Source: Pseudomonadota bacterium (GTDB lineage Bacteria > Pseudomonadota > Gammaproteobacteria > Steroidobacterales > Steroidobacteraceae). Taken from it: a stretch of DNA of 57,980 nucleotides. A program made the translations under genes and the position numbers. The stretch is from contig JAJZUT010000022.1 of NCBI GenBank assembly GCA_021847105.1, forward strand, positions 1 to 57,980, given 5' to 3'. Below are positions 1-9,300 of the stretch, in pieces. The notes under the pieces were generated by a model that searched no databases, was not told the DNA's origin, and saw only the letters and a program-made list of their open reading frames with translations. Numbering within the stretch: the first letter of the stretch is position 1; each line of letters opens with the position of its first letter.

Positions 1-509
1 CCTCGATCGTGGTCGGCTACTTCGGCTACGTGGGCATGGTCGAGTGGCTGGGCTGGAGCTTCTCGGTGGCCGCCGGCTCGATCGCCCTCGCCATCATCAG
101 CCTGCCGTACATCTGCCGCACCACCGAACTGGCACTGCGGCAAGTCTCGAACGACCTGCGCGATGCGGCCTACTCCCTCGGCGCCAACGACCGCCGCGTC
201 ATCCTCGGGGTGTGCCTGCCGGCGGCGCTGCCCTCGATTCTCACCGGCATCCTGCTCGCGCTCGCGGTGTCGGTCGGAGAGACCGCGCCGCTGCTGTATA
301 CGGCGGGCTGGTCGAACTATCTCTGGGACGGGCATCTCACCCACTCGCCAATCGGCTACCTCACCTACGCCATCTGGAACTTCATCAACGAGCCGTTCGC
401 CGCCGCGAACGCGCTCGCCTACGCCGCAGCGCTGCTGGTGACCGGATTCGTGCTGATCATCAATATCATGGCGCGCTTCGTGCTCGACCGGCGCGCCCAG
501 CGGCGCTGA
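1..509 (+). CDS. pstA: Phosphate ABC transporter permease PstA, C-terminal part (5' end outside window)
   Basis: The first base in frame is 3; the gene is open at the left edge and ends with TGA at 507-509. About 168 C-terminal residues are visible. They contain several hydrophobic segments and the MetI-type permease EAA loop (RDAAYSLGAND... followed by LPAALPSILTG-like residues), which contacts the ATPase. The segment GETAPLLYTAGW and the tail IINIMARFVLDRR are typical of PstA, the inner-membrane permease of the PstSCAB high-affinity phosphate importer. PstB normally follows pstA directly, but here the next gene is on the opposite strand and ends 12 bp away, so pstB must lie elsewhere. Family assignment is confident; the symbol rests on these C-terminal signatures. 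Confidence 0.88.
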   Translation, partial: SIVVGYFGYVGMVEWLGWSFSVAAGSIALAIISLPYICRTTELALRQVSNDLRDAAYSLGANDRRVILGVCLPAALPSILTGILLALAVSVGETAPLLYTAGWSNYLWDGHLTHSPIGYLTYAIWNFINEPFAAANALAYAAALLVTGFVLIINIMARFVLDRRAQRR

Positions 510-521
510 GCGCGCACGCCC

Positions 522-1235
522 TCAGCGCATGCCCGGCAGGGACTGCCCACCGTGCGTGAGATCCGCATCGGAGGCATCCTGCCGCCCGTAGCTGCGGAAT
601 TTCTCGACCACCCGGCGCATCTCGACCTCATCGAGCAACTGCACCCCGCCGATTGCAAGCGCGGTGGCGTACTGTGCGGCGAGATTCTCCACCTCCCCGG
701 CGAGGGCCAGCGCCGCGCGCAGATCCTCACCCAGCGCAATGATGCCGTGATGGGCGAGCAGACAGGCACGCCGGTCGGTGAGCGCCGCAAGCGCCGCAGC
801 CGAGAGCGCCTGGGTGCCGAAGGTGTGGTACGGGGCACAGCGGATATCGATGCCGCCCGCCACCGCCACCATGTAATGAAACGCCGGAATGCCCCGGCCG
901 CTGCAGGCGAGCGCCGTGGCGTGCCGGGGATGGGCATGCACGATTGCGCCTACCTCGGCGCGCTCGGCAAGGATGTCGCGATGAAAGCGCCACTCGCTCG
1001 AGGGCCGACGCCGCCCGTACCAGCGGCCCGCCAGCGTCAACAGCGGGATGTCTTCCGGCTCGAGCGTCTCGTAGGCCATTCCCGTGGGACTGACGTAGAA
1101 AGAGTCGGCGTCGCGCCGCACGCTGACATTGCCCGAGGTGCCGTGCGTGAGCCCCTGCCGCTGCAGCTCGCGGCACGCACCGATCAGCGCGCGCCGCAGC
1201 TCAGTGTCGCGCGCTTCGTGCGCTGCGGTGTTCAC
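522..1235 (-). CDS. FucA-like class II aldolase, probable 5-deoxyribulose-1-phosphate aldolase (Ald2-type)
   Basis: Protein of 237 residues starting at a GTG whose GTGA overlaps the mtnA stop by 4 bp, so the two are translationally coupled. It carries the zinc ligands of the class II aldolase/adducin family: Glu81 (SSEWRFH), His100 and His102 (HAHPRH) and the His162-His163 pair (AHHGI). Stretches such as [16 protein letters not shown] and EKFRSYG resemble L-fuculose-1-phosphate aldolase (about 215 residues) much more than the dehydratase MtnB. Known for the family: fuculose-type aldolases beside MtnA cleave 5-deoxyribulose-1-P or methylthioribulose-1-P to DHAP and an aldehyde. Inference: this is the last step of a DHAP shunt. 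Alternatives are a true FucA or an MtnB-like dehydratase, but the fused MtnA context disfavours FucA. Cytosolic enzyme. Confidence 0.8.
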   Translation of the reverse strand: MNTAAHEARDTELRRALIGACRELQRQGLTHGTSGNVSVRRDADSFYVSPTGMAYETLEPEDIPLLTLAGRWYGRRRPSSEWRFHRDILAERAEVGAIVHAHPRHATALACSGRGIPAFHYMVAVAGGIDIRCAPYHTFGTQALSAAALAALTDRRACLLAHHGIIALGEDLRAALALAGEVENLAAQYATALAIGGVQLLDEVEMRRVVEKFRSYGRQDASDADLTHGGQSLPGMR

Positions 1236-2317
1236 GCGGCGCGCTCCGGATACAACTGCGCCAGTCCGGCGCGACTCGCCGCGCACACGCCACGCTCGGT
1301 GATCAGCCCCGTGACCAGCCGCCCCGGGGTGACGTCGAAGGCGAGATTGAGCGCGGGGCTGCCCTCGGGGACCACGCGCACCCGCTCGAGGGTGCCGGCC
1401 GCGGTGCGCCCGGTGAGATGGGTCACTTCCGCCGCATCCCGTGCCTCGATCTCGATCGCCCGTCCATCCTCGAGACTCCAGTCGATGGTACTCACCGGCA
1501 GCGCCGCATAGAACGGCACCCCGTTGTCCCGCGCGGCGAGTGCCTTGAGGTACGTGCCCACCTTGTTGCACACATCACCGGTGGCCGTCGTGCGATCACT
1601 GCCGACGATCACGAGGTCCACCTCGCCATGCTGCATCAGGTGACCGCCTAGGTTATCGACGATGACGGTATGCGGCACGCCGTGCGCGCCGAGTTCGAAT
1701 GCAGTGAGCGAGGCCCCCTGATTGCGCGGTCGGGTCTCATCCACCCAGACATGCAACTCGATCCCCGCATCGTGCGCCACATAGATCGGCGCAAGCGCCG
1801 TGCCCCAGTCGACGCAGGCCAGCCAGCCCGCATTGCAATGGGTCAGCACGTTCACCCGCCGGCGCACCTCGGCGGAACGTTCCCGAATCAGCTTCGCCCC
1901 GTGCTCGCCAATGGCCCGGCACTGCGCGACATCCTCCTCGCAGATGCGCCCCGCCTCAGCAAACGCCGCGGCAGCGCGCTGCGGCACCGGCAGCGGCTCG
2001 ATCACCCGCCGCACCCGCGCGAGCGCCCAGGCAAGATTGACTGCGGTCGGGCGTGTCGCGCGCAACGCTTCAGCCGCCGCCGCGATGCGCTCATCGGACG
2101 CCTCCGCGCGCAGCGCGAGCGCCAGACCATAGGCGGCCGTCGCGCCGATCAGCGGCGCACCGCGGACCACCATGGTGCGAATCGCGTGTGCCGCGTCCTC
2201 CAGACTCGCGAGCTCGAGCGTGACGAACTCGAACGGCAGACGGGACTGATCGATCACACACACCGCCCCGGAGGGCAGCGGCCAGAGGGTGCGGTAGGCG
2301 GTGCCGGCGATTTTCAT
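1232..2317 (-). CDS. mtnA: S-methyl-5-thioribose-1-phosphate isomerase MtnA
   Basis: Protein of 361 residues, the usual MtnA length, starting at ATG 2315-2317 ([11 protein letters not shown]). It belongs to the eIF2B-alpha/MtnA isomerase family. Visible signatures are [13 protein letters not shown] near residue 55, the catalytic-cysteine segment VLTHCNAG and the substrate-binding motif [18 protein letters not shown]. The enzyme opens 5-methylthioribose-1-P (and 5-deoxyribose-1-P) to the ribulose-1-P. The frame stays open for 40 codons upstream, but the family N-terminus matches this ATG. The downstream partner is the FucA-like aldolase, overlapping by 4 bp, and no mtnC/mtnD/mtnK is adjacent. 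This suggests that the product is cleaved to DHAP rather than recycled to methionine by the classical route. Confidence 0.92.
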   Translation of the reverse strand: MKIAGTAYRTLWPLPSGAVCVIDQSRLPFEFVTLELASLEDAAHAIRTMVVRGAPLIGATAAYGLALALRAEASDERIAAAAEALRATRPTAVNLAWALARVRRVIEPLPVPQRAAAAFAEAGRICEEDVAQCRAIGEHGAKLIRERSAEVRRRVNVLTHCNAGWLACVDWGTALAPIYVAHDAGIELHVWVDETRPRNQGASLTAFELGAHGVPHTVIVDNLGGHLMQHGEVDLVIVGSDRTTATGDVCNKVGTYLKALAARDNGVPFYAALPVSTIDWSLEDGRAIEIEARDAAEVTHLTGRTAAGTLERVRVVPEGSPALNLAFDVTPGRLVTGLITERGVCAASRAGLAQLYPERAA

Positions 2318-2900
2318 GATCGGCGATTCTAATCCCCCGCGGTGCCGCGTGCGGCCCAATCCGCTCGCACCAACAGAGGCGTGCATGAGCCAACCGGAGC
2401 CGTGGCGCGCGCGAGAATCTCCGTCTGATCCTGACAACCGTCATGCCCGCCGGTCGTGCTCACCGGAGGCGAGGCTTGTGCCCCCGGATCGCGCCGCGCA
2501 ACGCAGCGACCGTTTGCCCGCGACGCCTCCTGCCGCGCGTCGCGGTCCGCTCAGGGCGCGGCTCGGACCCAAGGCGTCGGCAGCGATGCCGAGGCGGTGC
2601 GCCGGAGTGGTCCCGGAGTTGGATCTGTCCGCAACGCGCCCAACGGCGCCCTCGGCAACGGGACTGTGCCGCCGCCTTGAGATCGGCAAGCGTGCGGCCG
2701 CAGATGCGCACCCCGGCCGCTCCGGCCCGCTTCGCGGCACAGCACGCCCCGCGACGAGCGGCCGAGGGGCTGCTCAGCCGGTCACTGTCTTACGACGACA
2801 CCGTCCTGGAGGCCGACGCGATCCTCACCCTTTGGCAGAATCCGCCACCTCCAGCCCGCGCTTTGTCGGGAGTCGATCTTGCGCTGCCGCGCGTGATCCG
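2318..2900. other. 583-bp stretch without a convincing gene
   Basis: Very GC-rich sequence between the mtnA start and the 35-residue gene. Several frames are open in both directions but are Arg/Pro/Ala-rich with no recognisable motif and no ribosome-binding site. The mtnA promoter should lie at its left end. The stretch around 2760-2900 on the plus strand reads as a less biased peptide (LSYDDTVLEADAILTLW), so a decayed gene cannot be excluded. I see no repeat or strong hairpin. Confidence 0.5.
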
Positions 2901-3008
2901 TCAGCGGCCCCGGCCCTGACGCTTCTCCCGCTTTGCCGCGCGCTTCTCCTCGAGGGTTTTCGTCGGTTTCTTCTTCGTCTCTTTCTTCTTATCCATGCCT
3001 TTGGCCAT
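2901..3008 (-). CDS. Conserved-looking 35-residue Lys/Arg-rich small protein
   Basis: A 35-codon frame starting at ATG 3006-3008 and ending at 2901. The start is supported by a strong Shine-Dalgarno (AGGAGAG, 5-6 nt upstream). The peptide begins MAKGMDKKKETKKKP and is almost entirely Lys, Arg, Glu and Thr, with no hydrophobic segment, so it should be a cytosolic, highly basic and probably disordered protein. Similar very short MAKG-K-rich proteins occur in gammaproteobacteria, usually annotated as hypothetical; a nucleic-acid or ribosome association is a guess from charge alone. The Lys codons (AAG/AAA-rich) stand out against the Arg-rich non-coding sequence on either side, which supports coding. 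Isolated, with no operon partner. Confidence 0.75.
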   Translation of the reverse strand: MAKGMDKKKETKKKPTKTLEEKRAAKREKRQGRGR

Positions 3009-3442
3009 AACACTCTCCTGCGTTGCACTGCGCTGCAGTATAGGCCACCGTGATCCGACACGGCCACGGCATACACAGCGGGCCTCTGTGGTATGCACCC
3101 GGCACCCGGCGCAGCGCCGCGGCCACCTGCTTGGCCCGCCGATCGGGCATCCGCGTGAGCGGCGCTCGGCGCTGCCCGGTCTGCCCCTCGCGGCGCGGGC
3201 TGCAGCGCACCATTGCCCGGATCTGCACTCGACCGCGCGAGGACATCGCTCTGCGACCGGGTGCAGTGACGCCAGGAAGCTGACGGTCCGGACGCGACGG
3301 TATCGGTGCCGAAGCGCTCCTTTTGTGCCGGCCGCGTGCACAGCGCCTGCGCACACCGATCCGGGGTGAGGTTCCGATCAGCACAGACACACCGATGTCA
3401 CCACTTCACAGAATCGGACTGCTGCTCTAAGCTGGCTCCTTG
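3009..3442. other. 434-bp intergenic region upstream of cytochrome b561
   Basis: Divergent region between the 35-residue gene and the cytochrome b561 gene, so it should contain both promoters. Open frames here are shadows with Arg/Cys-rich translations. The part nearest 3443 (3395-3440) is less GC-rich, consistent with a promoter, but I cannot assign a convincing -35/-10 pair. No hairpin or repeat stands out. Confidence 0.45.
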
Positions 3443-4024
3443 ATGCTGCGCAATACCACCGCTCGCTGGGGCACACCGGCACAACTGCTGCACTGGCTGA
3501 TCGCACTGCTGATCGGGGTGCAGGCGATACTCGGTGTGAGCGGAGTGGCGCTGCCGCTCGGCATGGCGAAGCTCGCGACGCTCGCGCGTCACAAGTCCCT
3601 CGGCATCACGCTGCTCGCCCTGGTGTTAGTCCGGCTGCTCTGGCGGGTCGTCAATCCACGGCCCGCGCTACCGGAGAATCTCAAGCGCTATGAGCGAACG
3701 CTCGCGCGCGCCACGCATGCAGCGCTCTATGCACTGCTCATTGCCCTGCCAGTGAGCGGCTGGCTGATGTCCGCGGCGCGCGGCTTCCCGGTGAGTTGGT
3801 TCAATCTCGTACAACTGCCGAATCTGGTGTCACGGAACCTCGCGCTGTATCACCTGCTGGTGCGCGTGCACGTCGCACTCGCCATTACGCTCGCTCTGGC
3901 ACTGGCGCTGCACGTCGCCGCCGCTCTCAAACACCACTTCGTGCTGCACGATGACACTCTGCGGCGCATGGTGCCCGGCTGGGCTCCCCGCGACCGCGAT
4001 GCTTCCGCACTCAACAAGGACTGA
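3443..4024 (+). CDS. Cytochrome b561 family membrane protein
   Basis: Protein of 193 residues with four predicted membrane helices, the standard size for bacterial cytochrome b561 (YodB/CybB group). The expected haem-ligand histidines are visible: His in LLHWLIALL (helix 1), LARHKSLG, ATHAALYALL (helix 3) and the VHVALAITLALALALHVAAALKHH stretch (broken here as the helix 4 region). The family is a di-haem inner-membrane protein that passes electrons from quinol or superoxide. The ATG at 3443 is preferred over an in-frame TTG at 3440. A secreted YceI protein follows after 3 bp, a pairing seen widely; the two probably act together in periplasmic redox or isoprenoid-quinone handling, but the exact reaction is not established. 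Confidence 0.9.
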   Translation: MLRNTTARWGTPAQLLHWLIALLIGVQAILGVSGVALPLGMAKLATLARHKSLGITLLALVLVRLLWRVVNPRPALPENLKRYERTLARATHAALYALLIALPVSGWLMSAARGFPVSWFNLVQLPNLVSRNLALYHLLVRVHVALAITLALALALHVAAALKHHFVLHDDTLRRMVPGWAPRDRDASALNKD

Positions 4025-4027
4025 TCG

Positions 4028-4606
4028 ATGCTATCGGCACGCGCGCTTCGAGTGACATTACCGGGGTTGATCCTCGGGGCGGCCACGATCGCCCATGCGG
4101 CAACCCCCTCTCCCACCTACACGCTGCGCCCGGCGCACAGCTCGCTCACCTACACGTTCACGCAGGCGGGCGCGGCGAACCAGGGGCAATTCAAGCGATT
4201 TTCGGTGCGCTTCGATCCGAGTGCCGGGACGCTCGTCGTCGTCATCGACATGCGTTCGTTCGACACGGGCGATGCGCAGCGCAATGAAGTCCTCGGCGGC
4301 GCCGACTTCTTCGATGTCGCACACTACCCGCAGGCGCGCTTCCAAGCGACCCGACTGCGCAAGACGGCCGGCGGCTACCTCGCCACCGGCCCGCTCACGC
4401 TGCGCGGAGTGACGCGCGTGGTGTCGGTGCCGTTCACGTGGCGATTGATCGGCACGCCGACCCACCCGGCCGGGCTGCTCGACGGACAAACCGTGCTCAA
4501 GCGGTTGGACTTCGGCCTGGGTCAGGGCCAATGGCGCGCAACCGAGTGGCTCGGCAATGCGGTAACCGTGCACTTCGCGCTGCGCCTGGCGCCCGCTGCG
4601 CACTGA
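4028..4606 (+). CDS. YceI-family periplasmic protein
   Basis: Protein of 192 residues with a Sec signal peptide (hydrophobic LPGLILGAATIAHA, cleavage near residue 25) followed by a single YceI lipocalin-like barrel. Family signs are the repeated beta strands of YTLRPAHSSLTYTFTQ, the FKRFSVRFDPSAGTLVVVIDMRSFDTGD segment, and LGGADFFDVAHYPQARFQ. YceI barrels bind long isoprenoids such as ubiquinone or polyprenyl chains. It starts 3 bp after the cytochrome b561 stop, so the genes are co-transcribed and probably translationally coupled. The start is fixed by the signal peptide. Length is typical; no anomaly seen. Confidence 0.92.
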   Translation: MLSARALRVTLPGLILGAATIAHAATPSPTYTLRPAHSSLTYTFTQAGAANQGQFKRFSVRFDPSAGTLVVVIDMRSFDTGDAQRNEVLGGADFFDVAHYPQARFQATRLRKTAGGYLATGPLTLRGVTRVVSVPFTWRLIGTPTHPAGLLDGQTVLKRLDFGLGQGQWRATEWLGNAVTVHFALRLAPAAH

Positions 4607-4790
4607 GCAGCGCACCCGATGGCAGCTCGCCACGGCGTCCATACGCAAAGCGGCCCTGAGAGGCGTTGATTGCGTCGCGAAAGTGCCGCCGCCCGCGTGA
4701 GCCGCGTCACGTGTGCCGCACGCTGATCCAACGTGCTATCCTGCGCCCGCAGCGGTGCGGACACGCCAGGCTCGAGGGAGGCTCGCCGGC

Positions 4791-5579
4791 ATGATCGACG
4801 TGCAGAACCTGACGCGCAAGTTCGGCGAGTTCGTTGCCGTGCACGACATCTCCTTCACGGTCGAGCGCGGGGAGATCTTCGCCTTTCTCGGCCCGAACGG
4901 TGCCGGCAAGACCACCACCATCAAGATCCTGACCACCCTGCTGCCGCCGACCTCCGGCACGGTGCGCATCGATGGGCTCGATCCGACCCGCGATTCAACG
5001 GCGGTGCGCGCGCGCATCGGCATCGTGTTTCAGGACCCGAGTCTCGATCAGAACCTCTCGGCCTGGGAGAACCTCGATCTGCACGGGGCGCTCTATCACG
5101 TGCCGCGCAAGCTGCGCCGCGAGCGCGCACAGGTACTGCTCGAGCTGTTCGGCCTGTGGGAGCGGCGCGAGGAGCTCGTCAAGCAATACTCCGGCGGCAT
5201 GATGCGCCGGCTCGAGATTGCCCGCGGCCTGCTGCACACCCCACGCATCCTGTTCCTCGATGAGCCGACACTCGGGCTCGACCCGCAGAGTCGCAATCAG
5301 CTCTGGACGCACGTGAAGCGGCTGAACCAAGAGGAAGGCGTGACGGTATTCCTCACCACACACTATATGGATGAGGCCGACCGAGTGGCCGGGCGCATCG
5401 CCGTGATCGACCACGGGCGCATCGTCTCGCTCGGCACCAGCGCGGAGCTGAAGACGAGCACAGGCTCGGCGACCCTCGAGGAGGCATTCCTCGCCCTCAC
5501 CGGCACCGAGATCCGCGAAGAAAGCGCCGGCTCGGCCGATCAGATGCGACGCGCGGCGCGCGCTTGGCGCGGGCGCTGA
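4791..5579 (+). CDS. ABC-type multidrug/polyketide exporter ATP-binding protein (DrrA-like)
   Basis: ATPase of 262 residues starting at ATG 4791, preceded by GGGAGG about 11 nt upstream. All ABC motifs are present: Walker A GPNGAGKTT (about residue 36), Q-loop in VFQDPSLDQNLS, signature YSGGMMRR (Tyr replacing the usual Leu, common in this subgroup), Walker B ILFLDEPT, and the H-loop in TTHYMDEAD. The C-terminus ATLEEAFLALTG is typical of DrrA/NodI-type exporters. The ABC-2 permease follows 10 bp downstream, so the pair makes a 2+2 efflux pump in the inner membrane. The substrate cannot be read from sequence. The two genes form a short operon closed by a convergent gene. Confidence 0.93.
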   Translation: MIDVQNLTRKFGEFVAVHDISFTVERGEIFAFLGPNGAGKTTTIKILTTLLPPTSGTVRIDGLDPTRDSTAVRARIGIVFQDPSLDQNLSAWENLDLHGALYHVPRKLRRERAQVLLELFGLWERREELVKQYSGGMMRRLEIARGLLHTPRILFLDEPTLGLDPQSRNQLWTHVKRLNQEEGVTVFLTTHYMDEADRVAGRIAVIDHGRIVSLGTSAELKTSTGSATLEEAFLALTGTEIREESAGSADQMRRAARAWRGR

Positions 5580-5589
5580 GGGACAGAGC

Positions 5590-6336
5590 ATGGGAGCAAT
5601 CTACGTTCTGTGGCTACGCGAGCTGAAGCGCTATGTCCGCTCCCGCGCGCAGATCGTGGCTTCGCTTGGGCAGCCGTTGCTGTATCTGCTCGCCCTCGGC
5701 TACGGGCTCTCGCCGGTCTTTCGCCGCAGCGGCGAGGGTAATTACCTCGAGTTCATCGCGCCCGGCGTAATCGCGATGACGGTCCTGTTCTCCTCGCTGT
5801 TTTCCGGCATTCAGCTGATCTGGGATCGGCAGTTCGGTTTTCTGAAGGAGACACTGGTCGCGCCGGTGCCGCGCCTGCACATCATGATCGGGCGCACCTG
5901 CGGGGCGGCCACCACCGCCATGATCCAGGGACTGCTGGTGGCGCTCGTCGCGGTGCTCGCCGGCTTCCGGCCGGCCAGTTATGGCGGCGTCCCGCTTGCG
6001 TTCGGATTTCTGGCGCTGATCGCGGTGGTATTCACCGCGCTCGGCACCACCGTCGGCTCGACCCTGCGTGACATGCAGGGCTTTCAAATGGTGATGAACT
6101 TCCTCGTGCTGCCGATCTTCTTCCTCTCCGGGGCGCTCTATCCCCTGGCGCACCTGCCGATCGCCCTCACCGTGCTCACCCGCGTTGACCCGCTCACCTA
6201 CGGCGTCGACGGTCTGCGCGGCGCGCTGATCGCGCGCGGGCACTTCAGCGCACTGATTGATTTGGTGGTCATGGCCCTGCTCGCCGTGGCACTCACCGCC
6301 GTGGGTGCCTGGCGCTTCGCGCGCATCGAAATCTGA
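5590..6336 (+). CDS. ABC-2 type transporter permease (DrrB/NodJ-like)
   Basis: Protein of 248 residues with six predicted membrane helices, the usual size and layout of ABC-2 permeases. The N-terminal region (LWLRELKRYVRSRAQIVAS), the central EFIAPGVIAMTVLFSS segment and the FFLSGALYPLAHLP motif before the last helices match the DrrB/NodJ group. It partners with the ATPase 10 bp upstream to form an export pump for an unknown hydrophobic compound or lipid-linked substrate. The gene ends only 8 bp from the end of the convergent GGDEF-EAL gene, so no room exists for a separate terminator. No missing segment or frame problem is visible. Confidence 0.92.
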   Translation: MGAIYVLWLRELKRYVRSRAQIVASLGQPLLYLLALGYGLSPVFRRSGEGNYLEFIAPGVIAMTVLFSSLFSGIQLIWDRQFGFLKETLVAPVPRLHIMIGRTCGAATTAMIQGLLVALVAVLAGFRPASYGGVPLAFGFLALIAVVFTALGTTVGSTLRDMQGFQMVMNFLVLPIFFLSGALYPLAHLPIALTVLTRVDPLTYGVDGLRGALIARGHFSALIDLVVMALLAVALTAVGAWRFARIEI

Positions 6337-6344
6337 ACACCCGC

Positions 6345-9300
6345 TCAGGTGCCGAACAGGCGCTCGGCCTCGACGGGCCGGCCGAACAGGTACCCCTGGT
6401 AGCGCACGCACCCGCACTCGCGCAGCACCTCAAGCTGCTCGGCGCTCTCGACGCCCTCGGCAATCACATCGAGTCCGAGATGGCGCGCGATCGAGATGAT
6501 CGTCGCCACGATGGCCCTGTCGTTCGGGTCGGTGACGATGTCGCGCACGAAGGTCTGATCGATCTTCAGCTGATCGAGCGGCAGCTGCTTCAGGTACTGC
6601 AGCGAGGAGTAGCCGGTGCCGAAGTCATCGAGCGAGAACTGCACGCCCTCGGCCTTCAGCGCGCGCATGGTGCGGATGGTGCGCTCGAGATCCCCTTGCA
6701 GCATCGTCTCGGTGAGCTCGAGCTTCAACCGCTCCGCCGCGACGCCGTGGCGATCGAGCGCCGCCCGCACCTGCTCGGCGAAGCGCGGCTGCTGGAACTG
6801 CAACGGACTGACATTGACTGCCAGGGTCAGACCGCGGCTGCGCGCATCGGCGCTCCAGGCGGCCAACTGTGCGCAGGCCGTCTCGAGCACCCACTCGCCG
6901 ATCGGCAGGATCATCTGCGTCTCCTCGGCGATTGCGATGTACTCCGCCGGCGGCACCAGACCACGGACCGGGTGTTGCCAGCGCAGCAGCGCCTCGGCGC
7001 CGATCACCTGCAGCGTCTGATCGACCTGCGGCTGATAATGCAGCAGGAACTGCCCGGCGCTCACCGCCTTGCGCAGCTCGCCTTCGAGGGCGACGCGGGT
7101 GCTGACCAGATGCTGCATGCTCGGGTCGAAGAAGCGCAGCGAGCCCGGGCCGGTGCTCTTGGCCTCGTTCAGGGCAATATCGGCCTGCTGGATCAGATCC
7201 TGCGCGCCCTGCCGGCGGCCCGGCAGCAGCGTCGCCCCGACGCTGCAGCTGATGTGCACCCGGTCGGCGAACGGCCCAAACGGCTCCGACAGCGCGCGCA
7301 GGATCTTCAGCCCGAAGCTCTCCGCCTGCGCGGCAGCCGCCCAGTCCTGAGTGCCGAGGTCCGCCAGCAGCACCATGAACTCATCCCCGCCCATGCGCGC
7401 GACCGTGTCGCCGTCGCGCACCTCGGCGGCGAGCCGCACGGCCACCTGCTGCAGCAGCGCATCGCCGGCGGCATGCCCGAGGGTGTCGTTGACGCTCTTG
7501 AAGTGATCGAGCCCAAAGAGCAGCAGCGCCCCGTGGCGCTCGGCGCGCAGATTGGTGGAGACCGCCTGGCGAAGACGGTCCTGCAGCAACTCCCGATTCG
7601 GCAGACGAGTCAGCTGATCGAAGAAGGCGAGATGGCGGATGCGCTCCTCGAAGTGCTTGCGCTCGGTGAAATCGAGCATGCAGGCGAGCGTAAGCGGTCC
7701 CTCGGCCACCTCGATACGCCGCGCGGTGACCAGCAGCGGAAACTCGCTCCCGTCCTGGCGCAGTCCGACCGTCTCGTATTCATCGGGCGCCTCAGCGCCG
7801 GCGTGCCGCAAGCGAATGATCTCCTGGACGGCGCCGCGCGCGGCCGGCGCGATGCGGTCGAGATAGCGGGTGCCGCGCACGTCCGCCGCGCTGGCGTAGC
7901 CGAACATCTCCACGTAGCGCGCGTTGACGTCGAGCGTGACGCCATCGCGGCTGAAGGAGATCGCAACCGGCGACTGTTCGATCAGTGTGCGCAAGCGCAT
8001 CTCGCTCTCGCGCAGGCGCGCATCCGCCTGCTTGCGGCTGGTGATGTCGCGCGAGGAGTTGAATATCACCGGAGCGTCCTGCAGGGTGACCGCCACCGAA
8101 CTCACTTCGACGTCGAACACCGTGCCGTCGCTGCGGCGGTGGCGCGTCTCGAGCATTCTGCGCCGGTAGGAGTTGAAGTCCTCGCGAAAGATTTCCTCGA
8201 GTTGCTCCAGTGTGAACTTCGCATCCCATTTCGAGACGTGCTGACCGATCAACGCCTCGCGCGGATAGCCGAGCATGTCGCAGAACGAGTCACTGGCCTC
8301 GATGAGATTCCCCTGCCGGTCGAGGATGTGAATGCCATCGCTCGCGTTGCGCAGGAAGGCGAGATTCTTGGCGCTCTCACGCTGCAAAGCCGCCTCGATG
8401 CGCTTGCGCTCGGTGATGTCGATCACACAGGCGACCAGACTCACCACCGCTCCGTCCGTATCGCGCTGACTCGACACGGCGCAATCGGTGATGCGCACCT
8501 GCCCGTCCTTGCAGCGCATGGCCCACTCCAAGTGGTGCTCATCGACGTTCCCTTCGGTGAGCTCGACGAAGGCGCGCACCGCCTGCGGCAGCTTCGGGGT
8601 GCTGGTCAGATCCGCAAACGTCTTGGTGAGCAGCTCCTCGGCCCGGTAGCCGCTCAACTCGCGCGCCATCGCGTTCGCCTGCACGATCCGCCCGGCACGC
8701 GGCTCGACGGCCACCATCGCCGCCGGCGCCCGCTCGAACAGGACCCGGAACCGCTGCTCGGACAAGCGCAGCGTGCGCTCGGTCTCCCACAGCAGCGCCG
8801 CACTCATCGCGGCGGTGACCAGGAGAAAGCCGAGCGGGCCGGGCTCGACGCCGTGCAACACCGACAGTCGCACCAACACCCCCACCAGGGCGAGGGGCAA
8901 GAAGCACAGCTGTGCGATGAGCAGCCACAGCGTGCCGAACGAATGCGTGCGCCGATAGTGGCCCCAGAGCGCGACGATCGCATAGGTGAGCGCACCGTAG
9001 ATCACGGCCGCGCCGAGGAAAAACGGGGTGCGGTTTTGGCCGATGCCCTGGGTCAGCGCTTCGCCCCACGGCAGCCGCACCTGAATGATGCCGCTGAACT
9101 GCTGGTACTGCAGCCCGTAGGGACGCAGCTCGTTGAGCGCGATGGCCACCGCACAAAGTCCGCCATACGCACTCAGCACGCGGCGCGCCGTTGCTCCGGT
9201 GTGCCCGACGTACAGCGCGACGAACGTCGCGAGCGCCGCATTGGCGGCGAACAGGCAATCGATGTTCAGCTTCAGGGCGCGGATGAAAGCGGCGCTGCTC

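Noticed and set aside
522..1235. MtnB (methylthioribulose-1-P dehydratase) for the class II aldolase
   Set aside because: The SEWRFH, HYM and CAPYHTFGT stretches follow fuculose-1-P aldolase much more closely, so Ald2-type is preferred, though not proven.
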